Assembly (NCBI GenBank): GCA_003518245.1
Contig: DOZA01000158.1
Span: 1-12,537 of the forward strand
Direction of reading: 5' to 3'
Length of the DNA: 12,537 bases
Source: Bacteroidales bacterium
GTDB taxonomy: Bacteria > Bacteroidota > Bacteroidia > Bacteroidales > VadinHA17
Shown here piece after piece: positions 1-7,434 of this stretch. How positions within the stretch are numbered: position 1 is the stretch's first letter; each line of letters opens with the position of its first letter. Both the position numbers and the translations under genes were made by a program. The notes beneath the pieces were generated by a model. That model made no database searches, was not told the DNA's origin, and was given only the letters and a program-made list of their open reading frames with translations.

Positions 1-44
1 CTCAACATTACTGAGGCTGTCAGGTTTGAATGTTTGATATAAGA

Positions 45-914
45 TTAGTCTTCAGCTAATCCTTTCAGCCTGTCAGGGTAAAAGGGGGGATTAGCTCCTT
101 TCTGCGATGCTACATAGGCACCTAGGCGGCTGGCAAATTCAAGGGTCTCTTCCAATGATTTTTTCTTCAGGTAATAGTCAATAAAACCGGCAAGAAAAGC
201 ATCACCCGCTCCAACTGTGTCGGCTGCTTTTATCCTGAATCCCTCCTGGTAGATTTTTTCTTCACCTGCCATTAGAAACGCACCTTTATCACCAAGGGTA
301 ACACATAATAAACTGATATTATATTTTTCACAGACGAAATCAGCTGCCTGTTCAAGAAAATCAGATTTGTGTCTGTTCAAGGTTAAAATGTGCGATAGTT
401 CATCATGGTTCATTTTTACAATATCTGCTTTATGCATAAGCAGCTCAAGTATAGTTTTGTCAGTATAAGGCGGACGGAGATTTATATCGAATATTTTAAG
501 GGCCTCCTTTTCGAGTAAGCTTTTAAGTGTATCAAAAGAAGTTTCATTCCTGCAGGAGAGACTTCCATATACAATTACATTAAAATCAGGCAATGCATCC
601 GGTTTCTGAATATAATCCCAGGCCGAAGGAAACACGATATCGTACGAAGCATCCTTATCTTTAGAAAGGTGGACATTCACAATACCCGTCGGGTAGTTGT
701 TCTTTTGTATTAATAGTGTTGAAATACCGTTATCTTCAAGATATTTAAGCAGTTCTTCTCCTCTTTTATCCTTTCCGCAGCCGCTTAAAAAGTTAATATC
801 GGCACCAAGTTTCCTGAGGCCTATGGCCACATTCATGGGAGCTCCACCCGGAAATGATTTACCGGAAAACACATCCCACAACATTTCACCGTAACAGAGT
901 ATCTTGTTGGCCAA
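45..914 (-). CDS. PfkB-family carbohydrate kinase (fructokinase-like)
   Basis: Cytoplasmic ATP-dependent sugar kinase of the ribokinase/PfkB family, 289 residues, a normal full length. Seen: an N-terminal beta strand followed by the sugar-binding GG-A-P-x-N motif (residues 23-28), D-x-N-x-R (143-147), V-T-L-G-x-x-G (205-211), and the family signature DTVGAGDAF (232-240), in which Asp238 is the expected catalytic base. Family knowledge: such proteins phosphorylate fructose or related sugars; the N-terminal WDVF and GGAP pattern fits fructokinases best, but substrate cannot be fixed from sequence. The start is TTG at 914-912. An in-frame stop lies four codons upstream, and the next Met (residue 11) would remove the first strand of the fold, so TTG is the most reasonable start. 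It lies 138 bases downstream of the broken esterase gene and probably served the same carbohydrate-use cluster. No clear promoter or terminator was seen. Confidence 0.93.
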   Translation of the reverse strand: MANKILCYGEMLWDVFSGKSFPGGAPMNVAIGLRKLGADINFLSGCGKDKRGEELLKYLEDNGISTLLIQKNNYPTGIVNVHLSKDKDASYDIVFPSAWDYIQKPDALPDFNVIVYGSLSCRNETSFDTLKSLLEKEALKIFDINLRPPYTDKTILELLMHKADIVKMNHDELSHILTLNRHKSDFLEQAADFVCEKYNISLLCVTLGDKGAFLMAGEEKIYQEGFRIKAADTVGAGDAFLAGFIDYYLKKKSLEETLEFASRLGAYVASQKGANPPFYPDRLKGLAED

Positions 915-1052
915 TTTGTTTAATTATTAAGATTAATAAATATAATTATTCTTTAGGAATTTGGTATCAACAGTTTTATCACTGATGAATATCCGGATTG
1001 ATTAGTTATTGAATCAAGTCACATCCATACTATAAAGTTCTAACCCGGCTGA

Positions 1053-1839
1053 TTAATTTTCAAAAAGCAGTGATACAAATTCGGTAAGGTATACCCTCCA
1101 GTTTTTCCAAGTATGTCCGCCGTCAGTTTCACGGTAAACATATTCCATTCCGATGCTGTCCAGCTTTGTTTTGTAATCAGTCACTGCTTTATAAAGGAAG
1201 TCTTCTTTGCCAATGCCTATCCAGTAGAGCTCATAGCCATTCTCCATCTGTTTCTTTAATGTCCCGCCAATATCATGGTACACTTCATGTGATACATCCT
1301 GGTTTGGCAAGATAGCCGCAGAGAATAAACCGACATAATTAAAGGTGTTGGGATAATACCTTGATATGTGCAACGAGTGAAAGCCGCCCATTGACAGGCC
1401 TGCAATAGCGCGGTGTGCTTTATCTGCTTTGACCCGGTAATTATTCTCCACGAATTTGATAATATCGGGGAAACTGGCTTCATACTGGCCATCCATAGTG
1501 TGAGGAATCATACCAACGGCGGGTAACTGAGCCGTGGGGCACGTCATTTACACTGTAAAGATCCCCCTTGCCCCCGTCTATTATGAAAATATTCATTATT
1601 GAAGCCACGTCTCTGACTATGAATACGTTATTTGGATCAACAGTACGGAAACCGTCGATTAGGAATGTATAACTGTATAATTCGGGATCAAGGGTGCCAG
1701 AAGTATAAGTCCATATCCCTTTATCACCCTTTGTCATTTCTTTTGAACCCGGCACCCATCCTTCGGGAGGCATCCAGTCACCGGCTATTTTTACTTCTGT
1801 TGCGTTCGGAGAACGGATTTGGAAGGAGATAGTTTGAAT
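1053..1839 (-). pseudogene. Broken E-set/alpha-beta hydrolase esterase
   Basis: Remnant of a secreted carbohydrate esterase of the feruloyl/acetyl-xylan type (esterase D-like fold with an N-terminal immunoglobulin-like E-set domain). Two pieces are visible in different frames. The upstream piece (about 1839-1480) encodes the E-set domain, including a PNATEVKIAGDW motif, and ends in RRWYDSS before running into a stop at 1480. The downstream piece (about 1500-1053) resumes at DGQYEASFPDIIKFVE and keeps the nucleophile elbow GLSMGG (Ser52 of the 164-residue open frame), an acidic GKEDFL segment and the catalytic-His motif GGHTWKNW (His145). In intact relatives roughly 75-95 residues lie between these points, including the YPVLYLLHG oxyanion-hole strand; here they are gone, with a frame change near 1491-1503. 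The E-set piece also lacks a start codon and signal peptide: its frame is preceded directly by TGA at 1840-1842. A functional enzyme is therefore unlikely. The missing length is judged from memory of the family, not from an alignment. Confidence 0.85.
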
Positions 1840-2277
1840 TCATTCACAGAGCTGCACATCAAGTTGTATGGCATAATAGCTGTAGGGAGCAACTTTTACA
1901 GTTGTTTTTTCCCCTTTATAGGTGGTAAACAATATTGATGAAGGTTTATCGCCTGGTAATTTATTATAGCCCTGTATTTTGATGGGGTCTTTTATATCCT
2001 GCAAGGTCCAACCGTCCCTAAAGCATATAGTGATGGTATTTAGCACGGGATCATAAGTAACAGTACCTACATCAGTGAACTGGGCAGCCCAAAGGGTTTC
2101 AGTAGATTTAGCGGGAACCCTTTGACCGGTTTTGTCATCTTTCCTGGTATCAACTTCAAGATAATACCACCATTCATCACCGGCGCCCTCAAGACAACCA
2201 CCCCAGGCTGTCTCCTCACTCAGTGTAGTGACAATGAGTTCTTTTTCCTCAATATATGTATAATTACCATCAAGCAT
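1840..2277 (-). CDS. Beta-rich domain fragment without signal peptide
   Basis: Open frame of 145 residues that I cannot assign to a named family. It is rich in aromatic residues and alternating hydrophobics, with ETAWGG (22-27), EWWYYLEVDTR (35-45), a DGWTLQD segment (88-94), IKIQGY (99-104) and a closing YYAIQLDVQLCE, which together read as one beta-sandwich domain of the kind appended to secreted Bacteroidota proteins. Three cysteines (28, 85, 144) are present. It has no signal peptide or lipobox, and an in-frame stop sits five codons before the ATG, so it looks like the C-terminal domain of a formerly larger exported protein. Its TGA stop (1840-1842) is in frame with, and immediately followed by, the E-set part of the esterase remnant. 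It could be a translated small protein, but I infer a gene fragment belonging to the same decayed stretch. Confidence 0.5.
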   Translation of the reverse strand: MLDGNYTYIEEKELIVTTLSEETAWGGCLEGAGDEWWYYLEVDTRKDDKTGQRVPAKSTETLWAAQFTDVGTVTYDPVLNTITICFRDGWTLQDIKDPIKIQGYNKLPGDKPSSILFTTYKGEKTTVKVAPYSYYAIQLDVQLCE

Positions 2278-2648
2278 AGTTAAACTAAATTATGTCAGGT
2301 GCTCACTATATGATTTTTAGTATAATAAAAATATGTCATAGAAATACCAAATGCAAATCTCAAATGCCCTGTAAATGACATATTCAGAGTGTTTTGAGAA
2401 TTATTGGTCTAAGTAATTTCAATAAAAGTCAACAAATATATACTGTTCATCGGAAAAACACGATCATACGTCAAAAAACATTAATTTTTATTAACAAATT
2501 TGGTGGTATAGTGAGGTGTAATATTTCTCTTATGTTTTAAAAGCCATCATGTCAATATGTTACACAGTAATAAAATTCTGATAAATGGATATTTTTCAGA
2601 AATAGTTATTTGATGAACAGCATGATTATTTTGATAAGAATTTTGGGC
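2278..2648. other. 371-base AT-rich intergenic region
   Basis: No gene is recognisable on either strand; stops are frequent in all frames. It contains 10-base inverted arms AATATGTCAT (2330-2339) and ATGACATATT (2375-2384) separated by 35 bases. It also contains TATATTTG on the minus strand (2440-2433), which matches the Bacteroidota -7 consensus TAnnTTTG but has no TTTG at the expected -33 spacing. No GC-rich hairpin followed by a T run was found downstream of the DUF5107 gene. It may hold the lost 5' part of the 145-residue fragment in a state too decayed to read. Confidence 0.5.
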
Positions 2649-5600
2649 TTACAGCAAGTCCTGCAGCTCAATTCTTGCATATAGATTAGCTGTTGAAAGT
2701 TCTATGGCCTTATTCAGGCTTTTGATAGCCTGTTTATCCTGGCCAAGACCTATATAGCCAAGTCCTTTAAGCAGATATGCATTCGATAACCTTGCATTTT
2801 CAGCCTCGCGGGCCCCAAACTTGGCAAAGAAATCAACTCCGGAAGAAGGACTCCGGTTTATTTGTTTTTGCCCATCTTCAACCAGTGCATTAAAGATTCT
2901 TGAAGCTTCTTTTTCCTTACCCAGCTTAAGGTTAGCCAATCCCCTGTAATACCTTATATATCCCGAGCTTCCTGGTTCCATCTCAGCGCATAGCCTGAAA
3001 TAATTGCCTGCCTCTGCGGTATTACCGAGTGCTTCATGCGCGAGACCAATATAATAGTTGACCTGGATATTCCTGTTCCCGGCCCTGCTGACGCTTGCTT
3101 CTTCTTCGGGCACCCGGGCCTGAAGAAAAGTCTCAAGGGCCTTATGATAGTGTTTTTCTTTCATGTATTCCAGGCCCAGCACAAGGTAAGCATCGATAAC
3201 TATGTCTCTTATGCCTGAATTTCCTTCACGGAACGTAAATTCCTTTCCCTTTAAATATTCCACTGCTTTGCCTGCCTCCCCAGCCAGTGTCAGCACGGCA
3301 ATCTGTCGTGTAAAAGCATCTTCACGCTTGCTTACAACATCATTGTTACCTTCAAACAATTTTAGCCTTCTCTCGATGGCTCCATTGCTCATTTCATAAA
3401 GACGGTCGAGTTCCACATAATAAAGCGGCTCATTCCCGTCGAGCTCAATTGCTTTTTCGTATGCCTTTATGGCCTTATATCCATCGTCCTGGTGCTGATA
3501 ATATCCCCATCCGAGGTTACGGTGTGCAACAGCAAGTTCCGGATAATATTTTACTGAATTTTCCCAGTGTTTTATTGCTTTGGCCGGTTGTTTTTCGTAC
3601 AGGATGTTACCGAGGTAGTAATATGCCTTCCCGTCTGCGGGATTATAATCAAGGGCTGTTTCAAGTACTTTGACGGTTTCAAGGCGGAAGGGAAAACAAT
3701 AATCAACATATTGAGATGAGCCGTCATTAAAATATTTTTCGGCTTCTTCATTATTACCTTCCCTGGCTGCCAGGAAGCCGAGGTAATAGCTTACTATCGG
3801 ATTCTTTTTAATGTAACGAAGAAGGATATCTTCTGCCTCTTCAAGCAGTCCGTCGTTGATATATCCCCTTGCTAGTTCAATATAATTCTGGTCGAAGTTT
3901 CTCATTTTCCTGTTAAGATTATTGAGCTCTCTGTCAGATTTAAACTGCTTACCTGAAGCTTTTGCCAGCAGGTAAGATTCATTTGCAGCTCTGAAATCCA
4001 AAGGATCGGAACTAAGTACAGGTTCAAGAATCTTTTCAGCACTTTCATACTCGCCTATCCTCCTCAGAATTGATGCCTTAAGGCAAGTAGCACTGTTATT
4101 CCTGTTATTTGTTGCAAGTGACTCGTTAATCTCGTCGAGAGCTTTACTATAATCACCCCTTATAACAGATATCTGTGCCAGTTCAAAGTAAGCAGCCGAG
4201 TGAAAAGCATAGTCCCAGGTGGCACGGTACAGAGTATCAATTGCTTCATCATACAATTCAAGTGCTTTTAAGGTTATTCCCTCCAGGTACAGCGCCTCGC
4301 AGTCGTATGGCCTTGTGTAATTCGTGGTTATCCTGCTTATGGCCTTGCAGAAATGTTTCCTGGCATTATTATAATCACCGTTTTTAAGTAAAATATTACC
4401 AACTGAAATATTTGTACGGACGTCATCCGGGTCGCGGTTCAGAACTTCCTTATAATAATCCATGGGATCAATCCTGGGATTATAAAATTGTTCAATACGC
4501 TTTCCTGTCAAGAAAACTTCCTCAATAGTTTCAATATCTTCGGGGGCCGGGGGACTCTTTACCGGTTCGGGGAGTTCTTCAGTATATTCACTTTCCACTG
4601 GTTCATATGACAACAGTACTTCACCGCTTTCTGCATTCACCATTTCTGTATAAAAATCAGTCATTTTGAATATCCCTTCAACATCTACTGTTTCAGTAAA
4701 GGTAAATTCCGGTGATATTCGTACGTTTTTTTCGAATATCACTTTATTCTTGTTTTTAATGACTATCCTGGCATTTTCTATTTCCTGTGTTGAATAATAT
4801 CCAATAAATACATTATTGTCATCCATCTTTTCGAGGTTTACAGCGCCATTGAGGTTTGCGTATTTAAGTCCTCCTATATCCTTTAGGGGATACCAGTATT
4901 GTTCTGCAATCTTAACCTCGTAAGGTTTTATCCAGCTGTAATCGGGCTGGTTATCGGAGTATGCCCCGGTCATTAATTCAAGGTATGGTCCTGCATTTTC
5001 GGTCAGTTCTGCCTCGGTGAGCTGTCCGCGTGGCCCCGACCCCCATTCCCACACCTTGGCTCCTTTGACAATATTATGGTCACCGATATGTACTGTCCCG
5101 GTGTTTTTACCATGGTCATAGCCTCCCATAAAGTCCTCCTTCAGGTTGTGTGCAAAGAATGAGGCTGATGTAAGAGAATTTTTCCACCAGCTAACATCCA
5201 CGCCTTCTGTAAAATCCTGCCCGCGGTAAACTTCCCTGGAGATTGGCCAGTGTGTGAATTCTGTTTTGGCATGGTATGTAGCAAATTGAACACTGGGCGG
5301 AAAAATTACCTGGTAATTTTTATTGGCATGGGCAGCTACATTGGCCCAGTAAAGGAATGAGTGTATATAAGGAGTTAAATTATGTATTTTAATAAGGGCC
5401 CGGAAATAGGATTTACCCGGGAATGCAGTGATCCCGATAGTCCATCTAATGCGATGGCGGAGGTCAGTCTCACCGATCCATATTGTTTTACTGCCATCGC
5501 TGTTTTCAACAATATCATAATCAACAGGTAAAAAGGTTGAAGCCCTGTGGTGATGCAGGACGTCCCATTCAATACCTCCTGACACCCAGGCACCGGTCAT

Positions 5601-5987
5601 ACCGATATAGACAGGCCTGACAACATCGTTTTTATAGATGAAATTATAGTCAGTGGTTTTGTCTGTAGCGTAATATATTTTACCACCTATCTCCGGGGTT
5701 ATGTATAATTTAATATATTCATTTTCAAGTATTAAGGTCTTCCACGCCTTAGCAGTTTTTTGTTTTGAAAACACATCATTGAGGGCGTAAGGGTATATAT
5801 GCCTTGATGCCCCCTGGTACGATTCATTTTTGAAAAACATTGGATTTTTATCGGGAGGTGCCACCCGGTATGTTGGTATTATCCAATCTTCCTCGGAGAT
5901 TGTGACCTGGGCTGCAATATTGTTACCGGTAAATATCGCGAATAAGAATATCAAAGCTTTAAGCAAGAAACCTGTATCTTTTTGCAT
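2649..5987 (-). CDS. Secreted DUF5107 and TPR-repeat protein
   Basis: Large exported protein of 1112 residues. A Sec signal peptide spans residues 1 to about 27 (hydrophobic LLKALIFLFAIFTG, cleavage near IAAQ). Residues about 35-345 form a DUF5107 domain, a galactose-mutarotase-like beta fold, with characteristic ITPEIGGKI (96-104), GGIEWDVLHHHRAS (137-150), FYWAN-like (211-216), WEWGSGPRG (313-321) and EQYWYPLKDIGG (362-373) segments. A further beta segment (about 380-460) leads into an acidic Pro-rich linker (about 462-487) and then a long array of TPR helices (about 505-1110), with typical units such as 783-812 and 820-850. Known of the family: it is common near polysaccharide-use genes in Bacteroidota, and the mutarotase-like fold suggests carbohydrate binding or processing, but no reaction can be stated. 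The start ATG directly gives a good signal peptide. It sits 125 bases after the serpin stop, so a separate promoter is possible although none is evident. Confidence 0.88.
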   Translation of the reverse strand: MQKDTGFLLKALIFLFAIFTGNNIAAQVTISEEDWIIPTYRVAPPDKNPMFFKNESYQGASRHIYPYALNDVFSKQKTAKAWKTLILENEYIKLYITPEIGGKIYYATDKTTDYNFIYKNDVVRPVYIGMTGAWVSGGIEWDVLHHHRASTFLPVDYDIVENSDGSKTIWIGETDLRHRIRWTIGITAFPGKSYFRALIKIHNLTPYIHSFLYWANVAAHANKNYQVIFPPSVQFATYHAKTEFTHWPISREVYRGQDFTEGVDVSWWKNSLTSASFFAHNLKEDFMGGYDHGKNTGTVHIGDHNIVKGAKVWEWGSGPRGQLTEAELTENAGPYLELMTGAYSDNQPDYSWIKPYEVKIAEQYWYPLKDIGGLKYANLNGAVNLEKMDDNNVFIGYYSTQEIENARIVIKNKNKVIFEKNVRISPEFTFTETVDVEGIFKMTDFYTEMVNAESGEVLLSYEPVESEYTEELPEPVKSPPAPEDIETIEEVFLTGKRIEQFYNPRIDPMDYYKEVLNRDPDDVRTNISVGNILLKNGDYNNARKHFCKAISRITTNYTRPYDCEALYLEGITLKALELYDEAIDTLYRATWDYAFHSAAYFELAQISVIRGDYSKALDEINESLATNNRNNSATCLKASILRRIGEYESAEKILEPVLSSDPLDFRAANESYLLAKASGKQFKSDRELNNLNRKMRNFDQNYIELARGYINDGLLEEAEDILLRYIKKNPIVSYYLGFLAAREGNNEEAEKYFNDGSSQYVDYCFPFRLETVKVLETALDYNPADGKAYYYLGNILYEKQPAKAIKHWENSVKYYPELAVAHRNLGWGYYQHQDDGYKAIKAYEKAIELDGNEPLYYVELDRLYEMSNGAIERRLKLFEGNNDVVSKREDAFTRQIAVLTLAGEAGKAVEYLKGKEFTFREGNSGIRDIVIDAYLVLGLEYMKEKHYHKALETFLQARVPEEEASVSRAGNRNIQVNYYIGLAHEALGNTAEAGNYFRLCAEMEPGSSGYIRYYRGLANLKLGKEKEASRIFNALVEDGQKQINRSPSSGVDFFAKFGAREAENARLSNAYLLKGLGYIGLGQDKQAIKSLNKAIELSTANLYARIELQDLL

Positions 5988-6112
5988 TGTACACTTATTT
6001 GGTATTAGCTTTTAATTTTACAGGAAACCTTAAGGACAGGTATAAAAATAAAAATTTTACCCTGAAAAATTCATGATAAACGGAAGAATTAAATAATACT
6101 TTTCAATAATTA

Positions 6113-7348
6113 TTAATCGTATTCGGGCTTACCCACCTTACCCATGAACATAATGGCGCCCGTGGAATTTTCTTTTATCAGGTAAAGGAAGGGTTTGTCA
6201 GCCCTGAAGACTACCGGTTGGGGAGGTCCTGCCGTTTCTCTCAGCTCCACTATTGTAGCAGCAGCAGCTTCGGTTCCTTCTTCCTGTACATCAATGAAGG
6301 TCTGGTGTATAACTCTTGATATAAAAATATTACCGTCCGGATTTATCAGGGTGAAATCAGCACCCCCTGAAAAAGCTATTCCCAAGCCCAGGTTTATAAG
6401 TGGATCGTTCAACAGATCCTTAAAGCCGTATTTGAATTTGGGCATCTCTACCTGGACATTAGCCATCTCTGAATGACTGAACCATTCATTCCATGTAGTT
6501 ACATCCATAGTCTCAGTAAGATCATCAGGACTTGTCCCGGGGTAGGGCAATACAACAACCATACTGAAGGTACTATCGCCATATGGGAGTTCCACTGCTG
6601 CAAAATAATTATTTGATGTATACCTGAAATCACCGTTAATCTTCATAAAATCAGCCTGGTGAGTATTACCATCCTCAAGGTAAAAACTGCCTGACTGTGT
6701 ATCATCAGGATCAAACTGGTATTTCCATCTGGCATTAAAATAAATAGCATTTATGAGATACATTACGGCATCACCGGGTATATAGTCAAGCATATCCTGT
6801 ATCTTGTCATTTGTTTTTTCTTCTATCCAGTTATTGATAATATCAACAGCCCCGGGGTCTGAAAAATCAAGATCACTAACCATAGCATCAAAATATTCCT
6901 GGTTGGTGGTAATAAAATCTTCCAGGACATAGTAACCCATTCTGTACCATATGCTGTTGGCAATAGAGAACTCAACTTCTTCATCCAGGTGAACAAGCTG
7001 GTTCATAAGGTCTTTATAGCTCTTATTCACCTCGTCCCGGGTAAGATCACCAAAGTGAAGAACATTATTAAAAGCATCAAGGGTGGTTCCTGCAGCACCG
7101 TTATATGTCATACCAAGGGCATAAGATACACTCAGGGGGGAGATCATTATATTGTCTTCATCGCTGTGTGCAATCACTTCCCTAAACAGTTCAAAGGCAA
7201 AAGCCTGGTCAGCCTCGATTATCTGGGCTGATTTTTCGCGTAGAATGATCTGCGGAATTTCTTTGTCGGGTTCCGGATTTTTCTCGCATGAAGGTATAAT
7301 GAAAAATGAGATTAGAATTATCAGAGGGGAAATGATATGTTTTTTCAT
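6113..7348 (-). CDS. Serpin-family protease inhibitor lipoprotein
   Basis: Serine protease inhibitor of 411 residues, the usual serpin length. I chose the ATG at 7348 because it begins a compact lipoprotein signal (MKKHIISPLI then IIPSC, lipid-attached Cys21); the longer frame from 7384 only adds codons lying in the palindrome and spacer. Serpin landmarks seen are NIMISPLSVSYALGM (66-80), NSIWYR (131-136), INAIYFNARWKYQF (199-212), the DVQEEGTEAAAAT hinge (353-365) and the C-terminal DKPFLYLIKENSTGAIMFMG (384-403). The hinge is small-residue rich with Thr at P14, as required for loop insertion, so it should be inhibitory. Counting from Gly358 as P15 gives P1-P1' as Thr372-Ala373; Arg370 two residues earlier is the alternative. 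As a lipoprotein it is expected at the outer membrane, either periplasmic or surface-exposed. It follows the usher gene by 86 bases and may be co-transcribed, guarding envelope or surface proteins from proteases (inference). Confidence 0.95.
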   Translation of the reverse strand: MKKHIISPLIILISFFIIPSCEKNPEPDKEIPQIILREKSAQIIEADQAFAFELFREVIAHSDEDNIMISPLSVSYALGMTYNGAAGTTLDAFNNVLHFGDLTRDEVNKSYKDLMNQLVHLDEEVEFSIANSIWYRMGYYVLEDFITTNQEYFDAMVSDLDFSDPGAVDIINNWIEEKTNDKIQDMLDYIPGDAVMYLINAIYFNARWKYQFDPDDTQSGSFYLEDGNTHQADFMKINGDFRYTSNNYFAAVELPYGDSTFSMVVVLPYPGTSPDDLTETMDVTTWNEWFSHSEMANVQVEMPKFKYGFKDLLNDPLINLGLGIAFSGGADFTLINPDGNIFISRVIHQTFIDVQEEGTEAAAATIVELRETAGPPQPVVFRADKPFLYLIKENSTGAIMFMGKVGKPEYD

Positions 7349-7370
7349 AGCCGGTATAATTAATGGTACA

Positions 7371-7402
7371 ATGTAGAGACGCAAAATTTTGCGTCTCTAC
7401 AT
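7371..7402. repeat. Perfect 32-bp palindrome
   Basis: The half-site ATGTAGAGACGCAAAA is followed immediately by its exact reverse complement, so all 16 pairs match with no spacer. It lies between the usher stop and the serpin start, with its serpin-side edge 22 bases before the serpin ATG. In RNA it would fold into a hairpin of about 14 pairs closed by AAUU. It is not followed by a T run on the minus strand, so it is a poor classical terminator. From memory, short GTAGAGACGC-type palindromes recur in many Bacteroidota genomes as dispersed repeats; only one copy lies in this window, so that status is not shown here. Confidence 0.9.
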
Positions 7403-7434
7403 AAACCACAAAAATCATACCTTTCAAACGAGGT

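Noticed and set aside
2433..2440. Bacteroidota promoter for the 145-residue fragment
   Set aside because: Only the -7 half matches; no TTTG is found 19-21 bases upstream, and single matches are common in AT-rich DNA.
6028..6036. CCTTAAGG palindrome in the serpin-DUF5107 gap
   Set aside because: Eight bases is too short to be meaningful, and no longer stem extends from it.
7349..7384. Longer serpin start giving 423 residues
   Set aside because: The extra 12 codons come from the palindrome and spacer, and place residues ahead of a textbook MKK lipoprotein signal; the inner ATG at 7348 is better.
7371..7402. Palindrome as an intrinsic terminator of the usher operon
   Set aside because: The stem is strong, but neither strand has a T run after it, and the loopless symmetry is more typical of a dispersed repeat or binding site.
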